Source: Thermomicrobiales bacterium
GTDB lineage: Bacteria > Chloroflexota > Chloroflexia > Thermomicrobiales > UBA6265
Direction of reading: 5' to 3'
DNA: 64,000 nucleotides
Assembly (NCBI GenBank): GCA_019637585.1
Contig: JAHBVL010000001.1
Location: 558,001 to 622,000, forward strand
The notes under the pieces were generated by a model. The model had not been told where the DNA came from and did not search any database. It was given only the letters and a program-made list of their open reading frames with translations. Positions 50,959 through 59,090 of this stretch are shown here, one piece after another. The number at the start of each line of letters is the position of its first letter. Position 1 is the stretch's first letter. Made by a program: the position numbers and the translations under genes.

Positions 50959-51928
50959 CGCTCTCGCTCTCCTCCTCATCACCGCCGCCGCACTGGCGCT
51001 GGTTTCCCACTCCGCTCATGCCCAGGGCGAACCGGGTGGGGATGGCAAAACCACCATCCTGCTGATGGGGGGCGATGCCGGTCCGCAGCGCGTCGGTCTG
51101 CGCACCGACACCATGATGGTGGCCTCGATCGACCGGGAAACCGGCCGCGCCGCCCTCTTTGGCGTACCGCGCAACCTGGTCAACACCCCCCTCCCGGAGC
51201 CCTATGCATCCCTTTTTGTCTGTGGTTGCTGGGAATCGCTGCTGAATGAGCTCTACTACTTCGCCGAATCGAATCCCGATCTGTTCGGGGGCGGTTCGAA
51301 TGTCGGTGGCGAAGTGATGATGCGGACGATCGAGCATCTGCTGCAGCTCGATATCGACTACTTCGCACTCGTCGACCTGCCGGGCTTCGTTCGGGTGATC
51401 GACGCGATCGGCGGAGTGACCATGGATATTCCGGAGCAGGAATCGGTCCTCCTCTCCCCAGCCTTCGAATCGGATGGATGGCAGCAGTACGTCATCCCGG
51501 TTGGTGAACAGCATCTCGACGGCCGCACCGCCCTGGCCTACGTCCGGACCCGTGTCGATGCCGGTGACTACGAACGGATGGGCAGGCAACGCTGCTTCAT
51601 CGGCGCACTCGCCCGCCAGGCCGATATCTCCACGCTGTTGCTCAACTATCCCGAGATCGTCAGCGAAGTTCAGGATGCCGTGGTTACCAACGTCAGCCTG
51701 GACAAGCTGCCCGGTCTGATCGAGCTGCTGGGCAAGGTCGATTTCGGGTCGCTCTACACGCTGGGGTTCACCTCGGAAGCTTACTGGGAGGGGTATGCCG
51801 GTCAGGACTACTACCCAATTCCCAGTCAGGAGCTGATCAGCCAGGCGGTCGATCTCGTTTTCGAAGCGGGCGCTGATGACGTGGCCGCCACGTACGGAAC
51901 CCTGCCTTCGACCTGCGCCTGGCAGTAG
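50939..51928 (+). CDS. LytR-CpsA-Psr (LCP) family protein
   Basis: A 329-residue LCP protein. The signal is HSALALLLITAAALALVSHSAHAQ; the LCP domain (~40-260) has LLMGGD, LRTDTMMVASID (polyprenyl-phosphate pocket), GVPRNLV and LAYVRTRVDAGDYERMGRQ (Arg cluster). LCP proteins transfer undecaprenyl-linked glycopolymers to peptidoglycan or proteins on the outer face of the membrane. ATG 50939 has GGAG 6 nt upstream and overlaps the preceding membrane-protein gene. Confidence 0.92.
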   Translation: MHRTIHSALALLLITAAALALVSHSAHAQGEPGGDGKTTILLMGGDAGPQRVGLRTDTMMVASIDRETGRAALFGVPRNLVNTPLPEPYASLFVCGCWESLLNELYYFAESNPDLFGGGSNVGGEVMMRTIEHLLQLDIDYFALVDLPGFVRVIDAIGGVTMDIPEQESVLLSPAFESDGWQQYVIPVGEQHLDGRTALAYVRTRVDAGDYERMGRQRCFIGALARQADISTLLLNYPEIVSEVQDAVVTNVSLDKLPGLIELLGKVDFGSLYTLGFTSEAYWEGYAGQDYYPIPSQELISQAVDLVFEAGADDVAATYGTLPSTCAWQ

Positions 51929-51994
51929 CGTTCGATTCCATCGGGCGATCTGGCACGTGACATGCATCCCCCGCAGCGATCCGCGAGGGGAGCC

Positions 51995-52522
51995 ATGAGT
52001 GACGGAACGCGAGCAGAAGCAGAAAGAGCGGTGGAGGCGAAATTCCTGGCCGATCAGGCATCCCCTCTGCGCAGGCGAGAAGCGCAGCTGATCCTCCGGC
52101 TGGGCAACATCAGTATCGCCACGCTGCGCATCTGTCTGGGAATCGTCTTTCTCCTGTTCGGAGCGCTCAAGCTCTTCGATGGTGTCAGCCCGGCCGAGGA
52201 AATCGCCGAGCGGACGATGGACAAGCTCACCTTCGGCCTGCTGTCAGGCGACACGGCCCGGCTTTTCGTCGGACTGCTGGAGGTGGCGATCGGCGTCTGT
52301 TTGATCTCGGGACGCTGGTTGCGACCCGGGCTCGTTCTCCTGGCCATCGCCGGGGTGGGCATCATCGCGCCACTCTTCCTCTCTTATGATGAGCTCTTCT
52401 CGGGCAAACATCATGCTCCGACGCTGCTCGGTCAGTACGTGATCAAGGACATCGTGCTGCTGGCCGCGGGCGTGGTGATCACCGCCAAGGTGATCGCCGA
52501 GCAGATTGCTCAACCGGCGTGA
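51995..52522 (+). CDS. DoxX-like membrane protein
   Basis: A 175-residue protein with four hydrophobic helices starting around residue 35. The pattern LGIVFLLFGALKLFDGVSPAEEI, LFVGLLEVAIGVCLISGRW and VIKDIVLLAAGVVI matches DoxX/YkgB-like (DUF417) proteins. Members serve in thiosulfate or quinone-linked oxidation, or remain uncharacterised. ATG 51995 is preceded by GAGGGGAG. The cytochrome c gene lies ~350 bp downstream. Confidence 0.78.
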   Translation: MSDGTRAEAERAVEAKFLADQASPLRRREAQLILRLGNISIATLRICLGIVFLLFGALKLFDGVSPAEEIAERTMDKLTFGLLSGDTARLFVGLLEVAIGVCLISGRWLRPGLVLLAIAGVGIIAPLFLSYDELFSGKHHAPTLLGQYVIKDIVLLAAGVVITAKVIAEQIAQPA

Positions 52523-52622
52523 GCCGTTCCGCCACAGGCGACCAGGGGATGGAATCCCGGGCAATCCAGCCGGTCCTGCCCCGAAAAGGGCCCTTTTTCA
52601 CCTGATTGGACCGGAAAACGGA

Positions 52623-52659
52623 TACGTTCGGATACTTTTCATGGAAAGTACCGAACGTA
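52623..52659. promoter_or_regulatory. Long inverted repeat (15-bp stem)
   Basis: TACGTTCGG(a)TACTTT pairs with AAAGTACCGAACGTA around TCATGG, with one bulged A. The base composition differs from its GC-rich surroundings. It could be an operator dyad or RNA hairpin ahead of the cytochrome gene. Confidence 0.55.
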
Positions 52660-52669
52660 CAATTGTGTC

Positions 52670-52751
52670 AAACCGGTCTGTCCGCCTGTGTATCTTGCTC
52701 TATGCCACCATCTGGAGCCTGATCGATTAAAGGGCGTCGATAGACCGGTTT
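52670..52751. promoter_or_regulatory. Inverted 10-mers framing an 82-bp segment
   Basis: AAACCGGTCT (52670-52679) and AGACCGGTTT (52742-52751) are perfect complements framing 62 bp. Together with the hairpin just upstream this makes a structured intergenic block before the cytochrome gene. The region 52523-52877 contains no supported gene. Confidence 0.5.
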
Positions 52752-52877
52752 GCTTTTCCCCTCGACTCTCAGCCTGTTCCCGTCTCCCCCTTTCCGCTAT
52801 CCTTCGCAACGTCACACGACATCTGGCTACGACGTCAGGTCACCACGGACGGCGTCCCGGTTCGGAGAGATGGAGCA

Positions 52878-53369
52878 ATGCGCAACCGCGCAACGATTCT
52901 GGCCATGGCGATCGGCATCGTCTTCGTTGCCGCCGCATGTGGCCGGGCCAGCGAAGACGACATCAACGATCTGCTCGGAATCGTCCCCACCCCAACACTG
53001 AGCAGCGAGCAGATCGCCCAGGCCACCGAACAGGCGGAAGCCGCGGCTTCCGCGGCAGCAGCGATGGCGGCTTCTCCGGGCAGCGGTCCGGACGGAGCAG
53101 TGGCTGCGGGATTCGACGCATCCCAGGGGGATGTCGTCATTGGCCGTCAACAGTTCCAGTTCAAATGCCAGCAATGCCACCGGCCCGATGGCGCGGGCAC
53201 CGGGCCGGCGCTGAGCGGTCCGGACAATCCATCCGTGCCGCTGAGCGACAACGACATCGCCGTGCTCGTCCGCGAAGGACATGGCACATCCAATCCGATG
53301 GTGGCTCCCGGTCTGTCGGACAGCCAGCTCGCCGGCATCATCATGTTCCTGAGAGATCAGTCGGAATAG
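52878..53369 (+). CDS. Mono-heme c-type cytochrome lipoprotein
   Basis: A 163-residue protein. The signal ends at the lipobox VAAAC21, so the mature protein is lipid-anchored on the outer face. A helical Ala/Glu-rich spacer (45-70) leads to a cytochrome c domain with heme motif CQQCH (97-101) and a likely distal Met in NPMVAPGLSD. It would carry electrons at the membrane surface. Nearby DoxX-like protein gene is the only possible redox partner in the window. Confidence 0.9.
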   Translation: MRNRATILAMAIGIVFVAAACGRASEDDINDLLGIVPTPTLSSEQIAQATEQAEAAASAAAAMAASPGSGPDGAVAAGFDASQGDVVIGRQQFQFKCQQCHRPDGAGTGPALSGPDNPSVPLSDNDIAVLVREGHGTSNPMVAPGLSDSQLAGIIMFLRDQSE

Positions 53370-53589
53370 GGACGCGGCTATCCCGCTGTCCGGTCACTGC
53401 ATTGTGTACGGACATTGGTGTATCATTCGCTGTACCCGCGCATCGAGAGATGATTCCCTGCACAACTGCATATGCTGTGGCGCGCTTCTATTGATCGCGT
53501 CCAACGTGCCGGACAGACCGGCACTCGCTCCCCCGCGAACCCCCGCACCTGTACAGTCAATGGTCTGACGACCAAAAGGGGGAGAATCC

Positions 53590-54843
53590 ATGTCTGCATT
53601 GCTGCGCGCCGGTGTCCTGGTGGCGACACTCGCGCTCTTCCTGGGAGTTGCTTCCGGTTCGGGAGTGATCCTGGCCCAGGAGGCGAACTACGCTGCGGGC
53701 GATTCGGTTGTCGTCAACAACGGCACACTCAAGCTGCGGGCCGAGGCTTCGGTCAGCAGCGACGTTCTCCAGATTCTGCCCGAAGGGACCATTCTCAGCG
53801 TCACCGGCGATCCGACAAGCGCCGATGGCCTGACCTGGCTGGAGGTCAGCACATCGGCTGGCGTCGCAGGATGGGTGAGCGCCGAGTATGTCGAACTGGC
53901 TCCCGCGATTCCGCCGGCAATCGGCGACACCATCGCCGTCGTGCTTGGACCGCTCAATCTGCGGGAGACGGCCAGCGAAGAGGCTTCGGTCGTTGGAAAG
54001 CTCAACGAGGGCGCCCGCGCCGCCGTAGTCGATGGACCAATTGCCGGTAATTTCACCTGGTATCAGGTGGAGGCGGAGAATGGCGACATTGGCTGGGTGG
54101 CCGCTGATTACATCAAGGTCACCGCTCCCGAGGGTTTCGAACCAGGGAAAGAAGTCGTGGTCGGCACCGGACCGGTCAACATGCGCGTCGGCCCCTCGGT
54201 CGACAGCGAGATCGCCGATACGCTCGACGAAGGCGCCACACTGACCATTCTCTCCGGCCCTCTGGCTGGCGGCGGGTACACCTGGTACGAAGTGAAGACC
54301 TCGGGTGACAAGACGGGCTTCGTTGTGGCGACCGCCCTCAACGCCGTTGCCGGTGGCGAATCAGCAGCGACGATCGACTTCCCGATCGGTTCCTTCATCT
54401 TCGCCAGCGAAGCGACCGATGTCCGCGAAGCCGGGATGGTCGATGCGACTATCGTGACCACCCTTGCCGAGGGAGCTATCGCCACGGTGACCGAAGGCCC
54501 GATCGTTGCCGACGACTTCACCTGGTTCCAGGTGTCGGTCGGCGAAGGGGACACTGCCGTCACAGGCTGGGTCCAGGGCGAATCGATGACCGGAGGCATC
54601 GTGCTCGGCACCAATGCAGTCGTCGCTGATGGACCACTCAACCTGCGCGAGTCCGCGTCGGCCGAAGCCGAGTCCGTTGCCCTGCTCGAAGAGGGGGACG
54701 TGGTCAATCTGGTCAGCGGTCCACAGATCGTGGAAGCAATGGCCTGGTTCGAAGTAACCGCCGGCGATCAAACCGGTTTCGTCGCAGGTCAGTTCCTCGG
54801 CCCGGAGACAACAGCCGCGCCCACGGCGACGCCGGAGGCGTGA
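53590..54843 (+). CDS. Secreted protein with five SH3b-type repeats
   Basis: A 417-residue protein with signal peptide ~1-29 (VLVATLALFLGVASGSGVILAQ). SH3b-type repeats of ~70 residues start at GTLKLRAEAS, GPLNLRETAS, GPVNMRVGPS, ATDVREAG and GPLNLRESAS, and end in GWVSAEY, GWVAADY, GFVVAT, GWVQGES and GFVAGQF. Repeat 4 is the most diverged and lacks LR. The architecture is the same as the protein at 42105, so the two are paralogues. GGGGGAGAATCC precedes ATG 53590. Confidence 0.9.
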   Translation: MSALLRAGVLVATLALFLGVASGSGVILAQEANYAAGDSVVVNNGTLKLRAEASVSSDVLQILPEGTILSVTGDPTSADGLTWLEVSTSAGVAGWVSAEYVELAPAIPPAIGDTIAVVLGPLNLRETASEEASVVGKLNEGARAAVVDGPIAGNFTWYQVEAENGDIGWVAADYIKVTAPEGFEPGKEVVVGTGPVNMRVGPSVDSEIADTLDEGATLTILSGPLAGGGYTWYEVKTSGDKTGFVVATALNAVAGGESAATIDFPIGSFIFASEATDVREAGMVDATIVTTLAEGAIATVTEGPIVADDFTWFQVSVGEGDTAVTGWVQGESMTGGIVLGTNAVVADGPLNLRESASAEAESVALLEEGDVVNLVSGPQIVEAMAWFEVTAGDQTGFVAGQFLGPETTAAPTATPEA

Positions 54844-54848
54844 GTCGG

Positions 54849-54991
54849 CGAGACGGGAAGACGGGAAGACGGGAAGACGGGAAGAATGTAGTTCGGGCGC
54901 TTGTGGCCCGACGAGGCGAATAGGCGAAAAGGCGGAGAGGGGCCGGCGGGCAAGACGGCAAGAATGTAGTTCGGGCACCTGTGGCCCGCCG
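54849..54991. repeat. Octamer arrays and two copies of the 26-bp repeat
   Basis: ACGGGAAG is repeated four times from about 54853. TGTAGTTCGGGC(G/A)C(T/C)TGTGGCCCG follows at 54888-54912 and 54965-54991; these are inverted copies of the family at 20734. Octamers GGCGAATA and GGCGAAAA lie between them. Confidence 0.85.
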
Positions 54992-54994
54992 GCC

Positions 54995-56131
54995 TTATCC
55001 CAACAATGCGGTGACCGACTGGACGATCACGCCGGCATCGCCCTCCTGCAGGCAATGTGTGTTGAACATCAACCCGCCGTGCCGGAGATCGCAGTGGATG
55101 GGGGGATTGCCGCGCTTGAGGGCCGCGTGAATCTCCCGGGGGTTCCAGGCGCCGTCGACGGGACGAAATTTCACGACGGGCGCTGGCCAGTCCTCCCAGT
55201 TGTCTTCCATGATGACGGCGCTGTCCGCCCGCGCGGACAATGCGTCCGCGATCTCCGTCGCCTCGGCCTGATGCGTTCGCCGTTCAGCGTCGTGATCGGT
55301 TTCCAGGAAGACTTCGATCGCCATCCAGAGTCCGGCCAGCGCTTCTTTGCTCACTTTCATCCCCCGGCCGACGGCGGGGTTGGGGCTGCCGTTCGCCCGG
55401 GCCGCGTCGATCAGATCGTGACGACCCGCCAGCAAACCGGAGTCCTGGGGACCGCGGATTCCCTTGCCGCCTGAGTAGATGACCAGATCGGCTCCATCCC
55501 GAATCCATTTGCGGAGATGATCGACCGGCGGCAGGGTCGATGCGGCATCGACGATCACCGGCACGCCTCGCTCATGGGCGATCTGGACGACTGTTCGGAA
55601 GTCGAGAGCGCCCGGCCCGACATTGGGGGAATCGTGAAACGCGACGGCGGCGGTCCGGTCGGTGATCGCCGCTTCCAGCTCCCAGGCGTGCGTCGTGAAC
55701 GGCACGCCGATCTCCACCAGCTTCGCGCCGGCCGCCCGGTACATCTGGTCGTAGTCGAGCCGGTGGGCGCGATGAATGACGATCTCGTCGGCCATCCCCG
55801 TGGTGTCCGGTAGCTGCCGGATGCGAACGGGATCGGTGCCCGCCATGCAGGCAGCGGCCGCGAGCAACATTGCGGCGCACGATCCGCAGGTCACATACCC
55901 CGCTTCCGCACCGGTGATCTCGGCGATCTTCTCGCCAACCCTGGCGTTCAGATCCTCGATGACCACATAGCTCCGCGAGGCCTCCGCCATCGCCTCCAGC
56001 ACGCGTGGATCACTGAGCGTGCCCCCTACCGCGGTCGTGGCGCCCCGGGCGTTGATGATTCTGGGCACGCCAATCCGGTCGTAAATCGACGGGGCCGCGG
56101 ACTGCAAGGAAACCGGTTCTGTTACGTGCAC
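54995..56131 (-). CDS. SelA/DgaE-like PLP-dependent enzyme
   Basis: A 378-residue fold-type I PLP protein of the SelA-like superfamily. TCGSCAAMLLAAAACMAG, AFHDSPNVGPG, VIVDAASTLPP and SGGKGIRGPQDSGLL (Lys223, PLP Schiff base) match the DgaE/D-glucosaminate-6-phosphate ammonia-lyase or 'aminotransferase class V-fold' group rather than true L-seryl-tRNA(Sec) synthase. It likely eliminates ammonia from an amino acid or amino-sugar acid. It sits beside a GntR regulator (80 bp, same strand), suggesting substrate-controlled expression. GTG 56131 has GGGAG close upstream. Confidence 0.82.
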   Translation of the reverse strand: MHVTEPVSLQSAAPSIYDRIGVPRIINARGATTAVGGTLSDPRVLEAMAEASRSYVVIEDLNARVGEKIAEITGAEAGYVTCGSCAAMLLAAAACMAGTDPVRIRQLPDTTGMADEIVIHRAHRLDYDQMYRAAGAKLVEIGVPFTTHAWELEAAITDRTAAVAFHDSPNVGPGALDFRTVVQIAHERGVPVIVDAASTLPPVDHLRKWIRDGADLVIYSGGKGIRGPQDSGLLAGRHDLIDAARANGSPNPAVGRGMKVSKEALAGLWMAIEVFLETDHDAERRTHQAEATEIADALSARADSAVIMEDNWEDWPAPVVKFRPVDGAWNPREIHAALKRGNPPIHCDLRHGGLMFNTHCLQEGDAGVIVQSVTALLG

Positions 56132-56211
56132 AACACTCCCCCATCGACGACGATCATCTGTCCAGTGATACACGAATCATGCTGGGTTTTTCGTCCAGCC
56201 CGGCCGGATCA

Positions 56212-57024
56212 TCAAGACACCCCGTCAGCCGGACGGTCCTCGACCGAACCGGCGATCTGCCGCAGCCGGACGAGCTGATCCTCCCACCCATGAGCGAGCT
56301 CGAGATGTCGTCGCGTTTCCGCGCGAGCACGATCGGGATCGCCAGAGGCCACGGCATCCCGGAGTCGCAGATGGCTCTCGTACTCACCGGCGGAAACGTC
56401 TGGCAATCCCTGCTCGACCCGGTCTCCCTGTTCCCTGCTCTCGGTGGCCAGCATCAATCCGACCTTGTAGAGAATCGAGTTGTGGCAGGACCGGGCCACC
56501 AGCCGGTGGAAATCGGCAGTGATCTGCGCTGTTGAACGCTTGCGCTGAACCGCGTGCTTCAGCCGGTCGAGCACCTGATCGATCCGTTTGAGATCTTCTG
56601 GCGTCATCCGTTCAGCCGCCAGCGCCGCCATCTCGACCTCGACCAGCATCCTGGCTTCGAGCACATGAAGCACCGCCGTATGCGTTTCGTCGTGCATGAC
56701 GGTCGACTGGTTGTAGGCCTCGGGATCCCGGACGAAGACACCGCTTCCATGCCGGATTTCCAGGAGCCCGATCGACTCCAAACCCTGCAGCGCTTCCCGC
56801 AACACGGGTCTGCTGACGCCCAGCCGGCTGGCCAGCTCATGCTGGGGCGGCAACCGGTCGCCAGGTCCGAGAGATTCATTGGTCACGTGTTCGGCCAGGC
56901 GGTCGATCACAGCGGTGGCAAGCGTTTGCCGCTCGATTGGAGCAAGACCTGATGTCAATCCAGCATCACTTTCGGTACTCAGAGAAATCAGCAGCGCTGA
57001 GTATGCACCCAACGATGCGCACAT
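56212..57024 (-). CDS. FadR-type GntR family transcription regulator
   Basis: A 270-residue regulator. The winged helix is at ~35-105 (TNESLGPGDRLPPQHELASRL, GVSRPVLREALQGL, IGLLEIRHGSGVFV), and the all-helical FCD effector domain at ~120-250, with AAERMTPEDL and FHRLVARSCHN, which carries metal/ligand residues. FCD regulators respond to small acids such as lactate, gluconate or glucosaminate. It is divergent from the ABC operon at 57149 and upstream of the DgaE-like gene, so it probably controls both. Confidence 0.9.
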   Translation of the reverse strand: MCASLGAYSALLISLSTESDAGLTSGLAPIERQTLATAVIDRLAEHVTNESLGPGDRLPPQHELASRLGVSRPVLREALQGLESIGLLEIRHGSGVFVRDPEAYNQSTVMHDETHTAVLHVLEARMLVEVEMAALAAERMTPEDLKRIDQVLDRLKHAVQRKRSTAQITADFHRLVARSCHNSILYKVGLMLATESREQGDRVEQGLPDVSAGEYESHLRLRDAVASGDPDRARAETRRHLELAHGWEDQLVRLRQIAGSVEDRPADGVS

Positions 57025-57064
57025 GGGGCATCAGCATATCGAACACACCAACACATCATACCAA

Positions 57065-57093
57065 TTGACGTCTCGGCGTGCATTCGCTAAGAT
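57065..57093 (+). promoter_or_regulatory. Sigma70-type promoter of the second ABC operon
   Basis: TTGACG (57065-57070), a 17-bp spacer and TAAGAT (57088-57093), 56 bp upstream of the first permease start. It lies in the divergent gap next to the GntR gene. Confidence 0.75.
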
Positions 57094-57148
57094 GCAGGTC
57101 GTTTACGCACGGTGAATGAAGACTGTCAGATAGCGGCAGGACCAATCG

Positions 57149-58069
57149 ATGGGACGGTATCTGATCATTCGACTTGGTGGTCTGGCGATGATGCTTTTCA
57201 TCGTCTCCGTCATCGTCTTCGTGCTGATGCATCTCATCCCCGGCGGGCCATACGACGAAAGCAAGATGCCGCTGTCGGAAGCGGCAAAAGCCAACATCAT
57301 GCGCAGCTACGGTCTCGACAAACCCCTCTGGGAGCAGTATCTCCGTTACGTCGGCAACGCACTTCGGTTCGATTTCGGGTACTCGTACCAGAGTCCGGGA
57401 GAAACCGTCGATCAGCTGATTGGCCGGGTTTGGCTGGTCTCGCTCCAGCTCGGCGCGATGACCCTGGCCGTCGCCATTCCACTCGGTCTGCTGCTCGGCA
57501 TCATCTCGGCCCGGCACCAGAACAGCTGGATCGACAACCTGGTGACCTTTCTGGCGACACTGGGGATCGTGCTTCCCCATTTCGTCCTGGGCATCCTGCT
57601 CATTCTCGTGTTCAGCAATCTGCTCCATCTGCTGCCGACCGGCGGCTGGGATGGCCCCAAAACCTGGATCATGCCGGTGATCGCCTACGCCGTTGGGCCG
57701 ATGGGCATCATCGCCCGCTACACCCGCGTCAGCCTGATCGATGTCTTTGGCGCTGATTACCTGCGGACAGCCCGGGCTAAGGGGCTGACCGAGCAGATCA
57801 TCCTGCGCAGGCATGTGCTGCGCAATGCATCGGTCCCCATCCTCACCGTTGTCGGTCCACTGGTTCCCGATCTCCTGACCGGCTCGATCTTCATCGAATC
57901 GATCTTCCGCATCCCGGGGCTGGGAGGTTATTTCGTCTCGAGCATCTTCGCCCGGGACTATCCCATGATCATGACGCTGGCCCTGCTTTCCGCATGTGTG
58001 GTTGGCGTCGCCTACCTGCTGACCGATCTGATCTATCTGGTCATCGATCCCAGGATTCGGCTTCAGTGA
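57149..58069 (+). CDS. Oligopeptide/dipeptide-type ABC permease (DppB-like)
   Basis: A 306-residue permease beginning MGRYLIIRLGGLAMMLFIVS with HLIPGGPYD, and containing GADYLRTARAKGL (EAA loop) and FRIPGLGGYFVSS. About six membrane helices. It is first of a permease-permease-binding protein operon; its stop overlaps the next start by one nucleotide (TGATG). Confidence 0.9.
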   Translation: MGRYLIIRLGGLAMMLFIVSVIVFVLMHLIPGGPYDESKMPLSEAAKANIMRSYGLDKPLWEQYLRYVGNALRFDFGYSYQSPGETVDQLIGRVWLVSLQLGAMTLAVAIPLGLLLGIISARHQNSWIDNLVTFLATLGIVLPHFVLGILLILVFSNLLHLLPTGGWDGPKTWIMPVIAYAVGPMGIIARYTRVSLIDVFGADYLRTARAKGLTEQIILRRHVLRNASVPILTVVGPLVPDLLTGSIFIESIFRIPGLGGYFVSSIFARDYPMIMTLALLSACVVGVAYLLTDLIYLVIDPRIRLQ

Positions 58070-58983
58070 TGCAGCGTTCGCCGGCCATGACCGCCGGGCT
58101 CGACGCCGAACCGCTCGCGGCGCTGAACCCGGTGCGCAAAGAACGCACGCCTCGCCGGCAGGCCTGGCAGCGATTCAGCGCCAACCGCATGTCGCTGGTC
58201 GGGCTGGCCATCGTGGCGCTTCTTCTCTTCCTGGCCATCTTTGCACCCCTGGTCGCGCCGTTCGACTACGACGAACCCGATTTCACCGCCGCCTGGCTCT
58301 TTCCATCGAGGGAACACCTGATGGGAACAGACGGCATCGGCCGGGACTTCTTCTCCCGAATCGTCTACGGGGCCCGGACCTCGATGGCCATCGGTCTGAG
58401 CGCCCAGGCCATCGCCCTGGTGATCGGACTGACCCTTGGACTCATTGCCGGTTTGCGGGGTGGGAGAGTCGATTTCCTGATCATGCGCCTGGTCGACGCC
58501 ATCTGGGCGTTTCCACGCATGCTCTTCGCCATCACCCTGCTGACCGTACTCGGCAGCGGTTTTGGCAACGTTCTGATCGTGCTGGCGGCAACGGGGTGGA
58601 TTCCCATCTGTCGCCTTACCCGAGCGCAGGTGCTCAGTCAGCGCGAGCGGGACTATGTCATCGCCGCCCGCGCTATCGGCGTGTCCGAGCGACGCATCGC
58701 CTTTGCCCATCTCCTGCCGAACATCATGGGACCGGTCATCGTAGCCATCACCATCGGCGTGCCGGAAGCGATTTTTGCCGAAGCAGGTCTCAGTTTTCTC
58801 GGTATCGGCATCAACCCGCCCGTTCCCAGCTGGGGGCAGATGGTGGGCGAGAGCATGAACTACATCCGCTACTACTGGCATCTCGCGCTCTTTCCGGCCG
58901 TCATGATCGGACTGACCATGCTCGGTTTCGTCCTGCTTGGGGACGGTTTGCGAGATGCATTGGATCCGCGCTCCAGGAGCTGA
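58069..58983 (+). CDS. Oligopeptide/dipeptide-type ABC permease (DppC-like)
   Basis: A 304-residue permease. It has HLMGTDGIGRDFFSRIVYG (OppC N-domain) and ends LLGDGLRDALDPR. It follows the DppB-like gene in a TGATG overlap. The N-terminal ~35 residues are cytoplasmic and Arg-rich. Confidence 0.9.
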   Translation: MQRSPAMTAGLDAEPLAALNPVRKERTPRRQAWQRFSANRMSLVGLAIVALLLFLAIFAPLVAPFDYDEPDFTAAWLFPSREHLMGTDGIGRDFFSRIVYGARTSMAIGLSAQAIALVIGLTLGLIAGLRGGRVDFLIMRLVDAIWAFPRMLFAITLLTVLGSGFGNVLIVLAATGWIPICRLTRAQVLSQRERDYVIAARAIGVSERRIAFAHLLPNIMGPVIVAITIGVPEAIFAEAGLSFLGIGINPPVPSWGQMVGESMNYIRYYWHLALFPAVMIGLTMLGFVLLGDGLRDALDPRSRS

Positions 58984-59090
58984 GCCTCCCGTCGCGCCAC
59001 GGTTCGGCGCTCGATTGGAAACACGGAGAGTCGATCTGGAAACACGGGGAGTACATCGGTCGATTGGTAACAGCACAGGAGGGTTCTGAC

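Noticed and set aside
52641-52730. 30-codon ORF beginning MESTERTIV
   Set aside because: Its start is inside a perfect hairpin and its body lies in inverted repeats; there is no Shine-Dalgarno and no similarity.
54995-56131. SelA-like gene as the selenocysteine synthase supporting the candidate selenoprotein
   Set aside because: Motifs and length fit the DgaE/class V-like branch; it is shorter than true SelA and lies beside a GntR regulator and transporter. It does not prove Sec synthesis.
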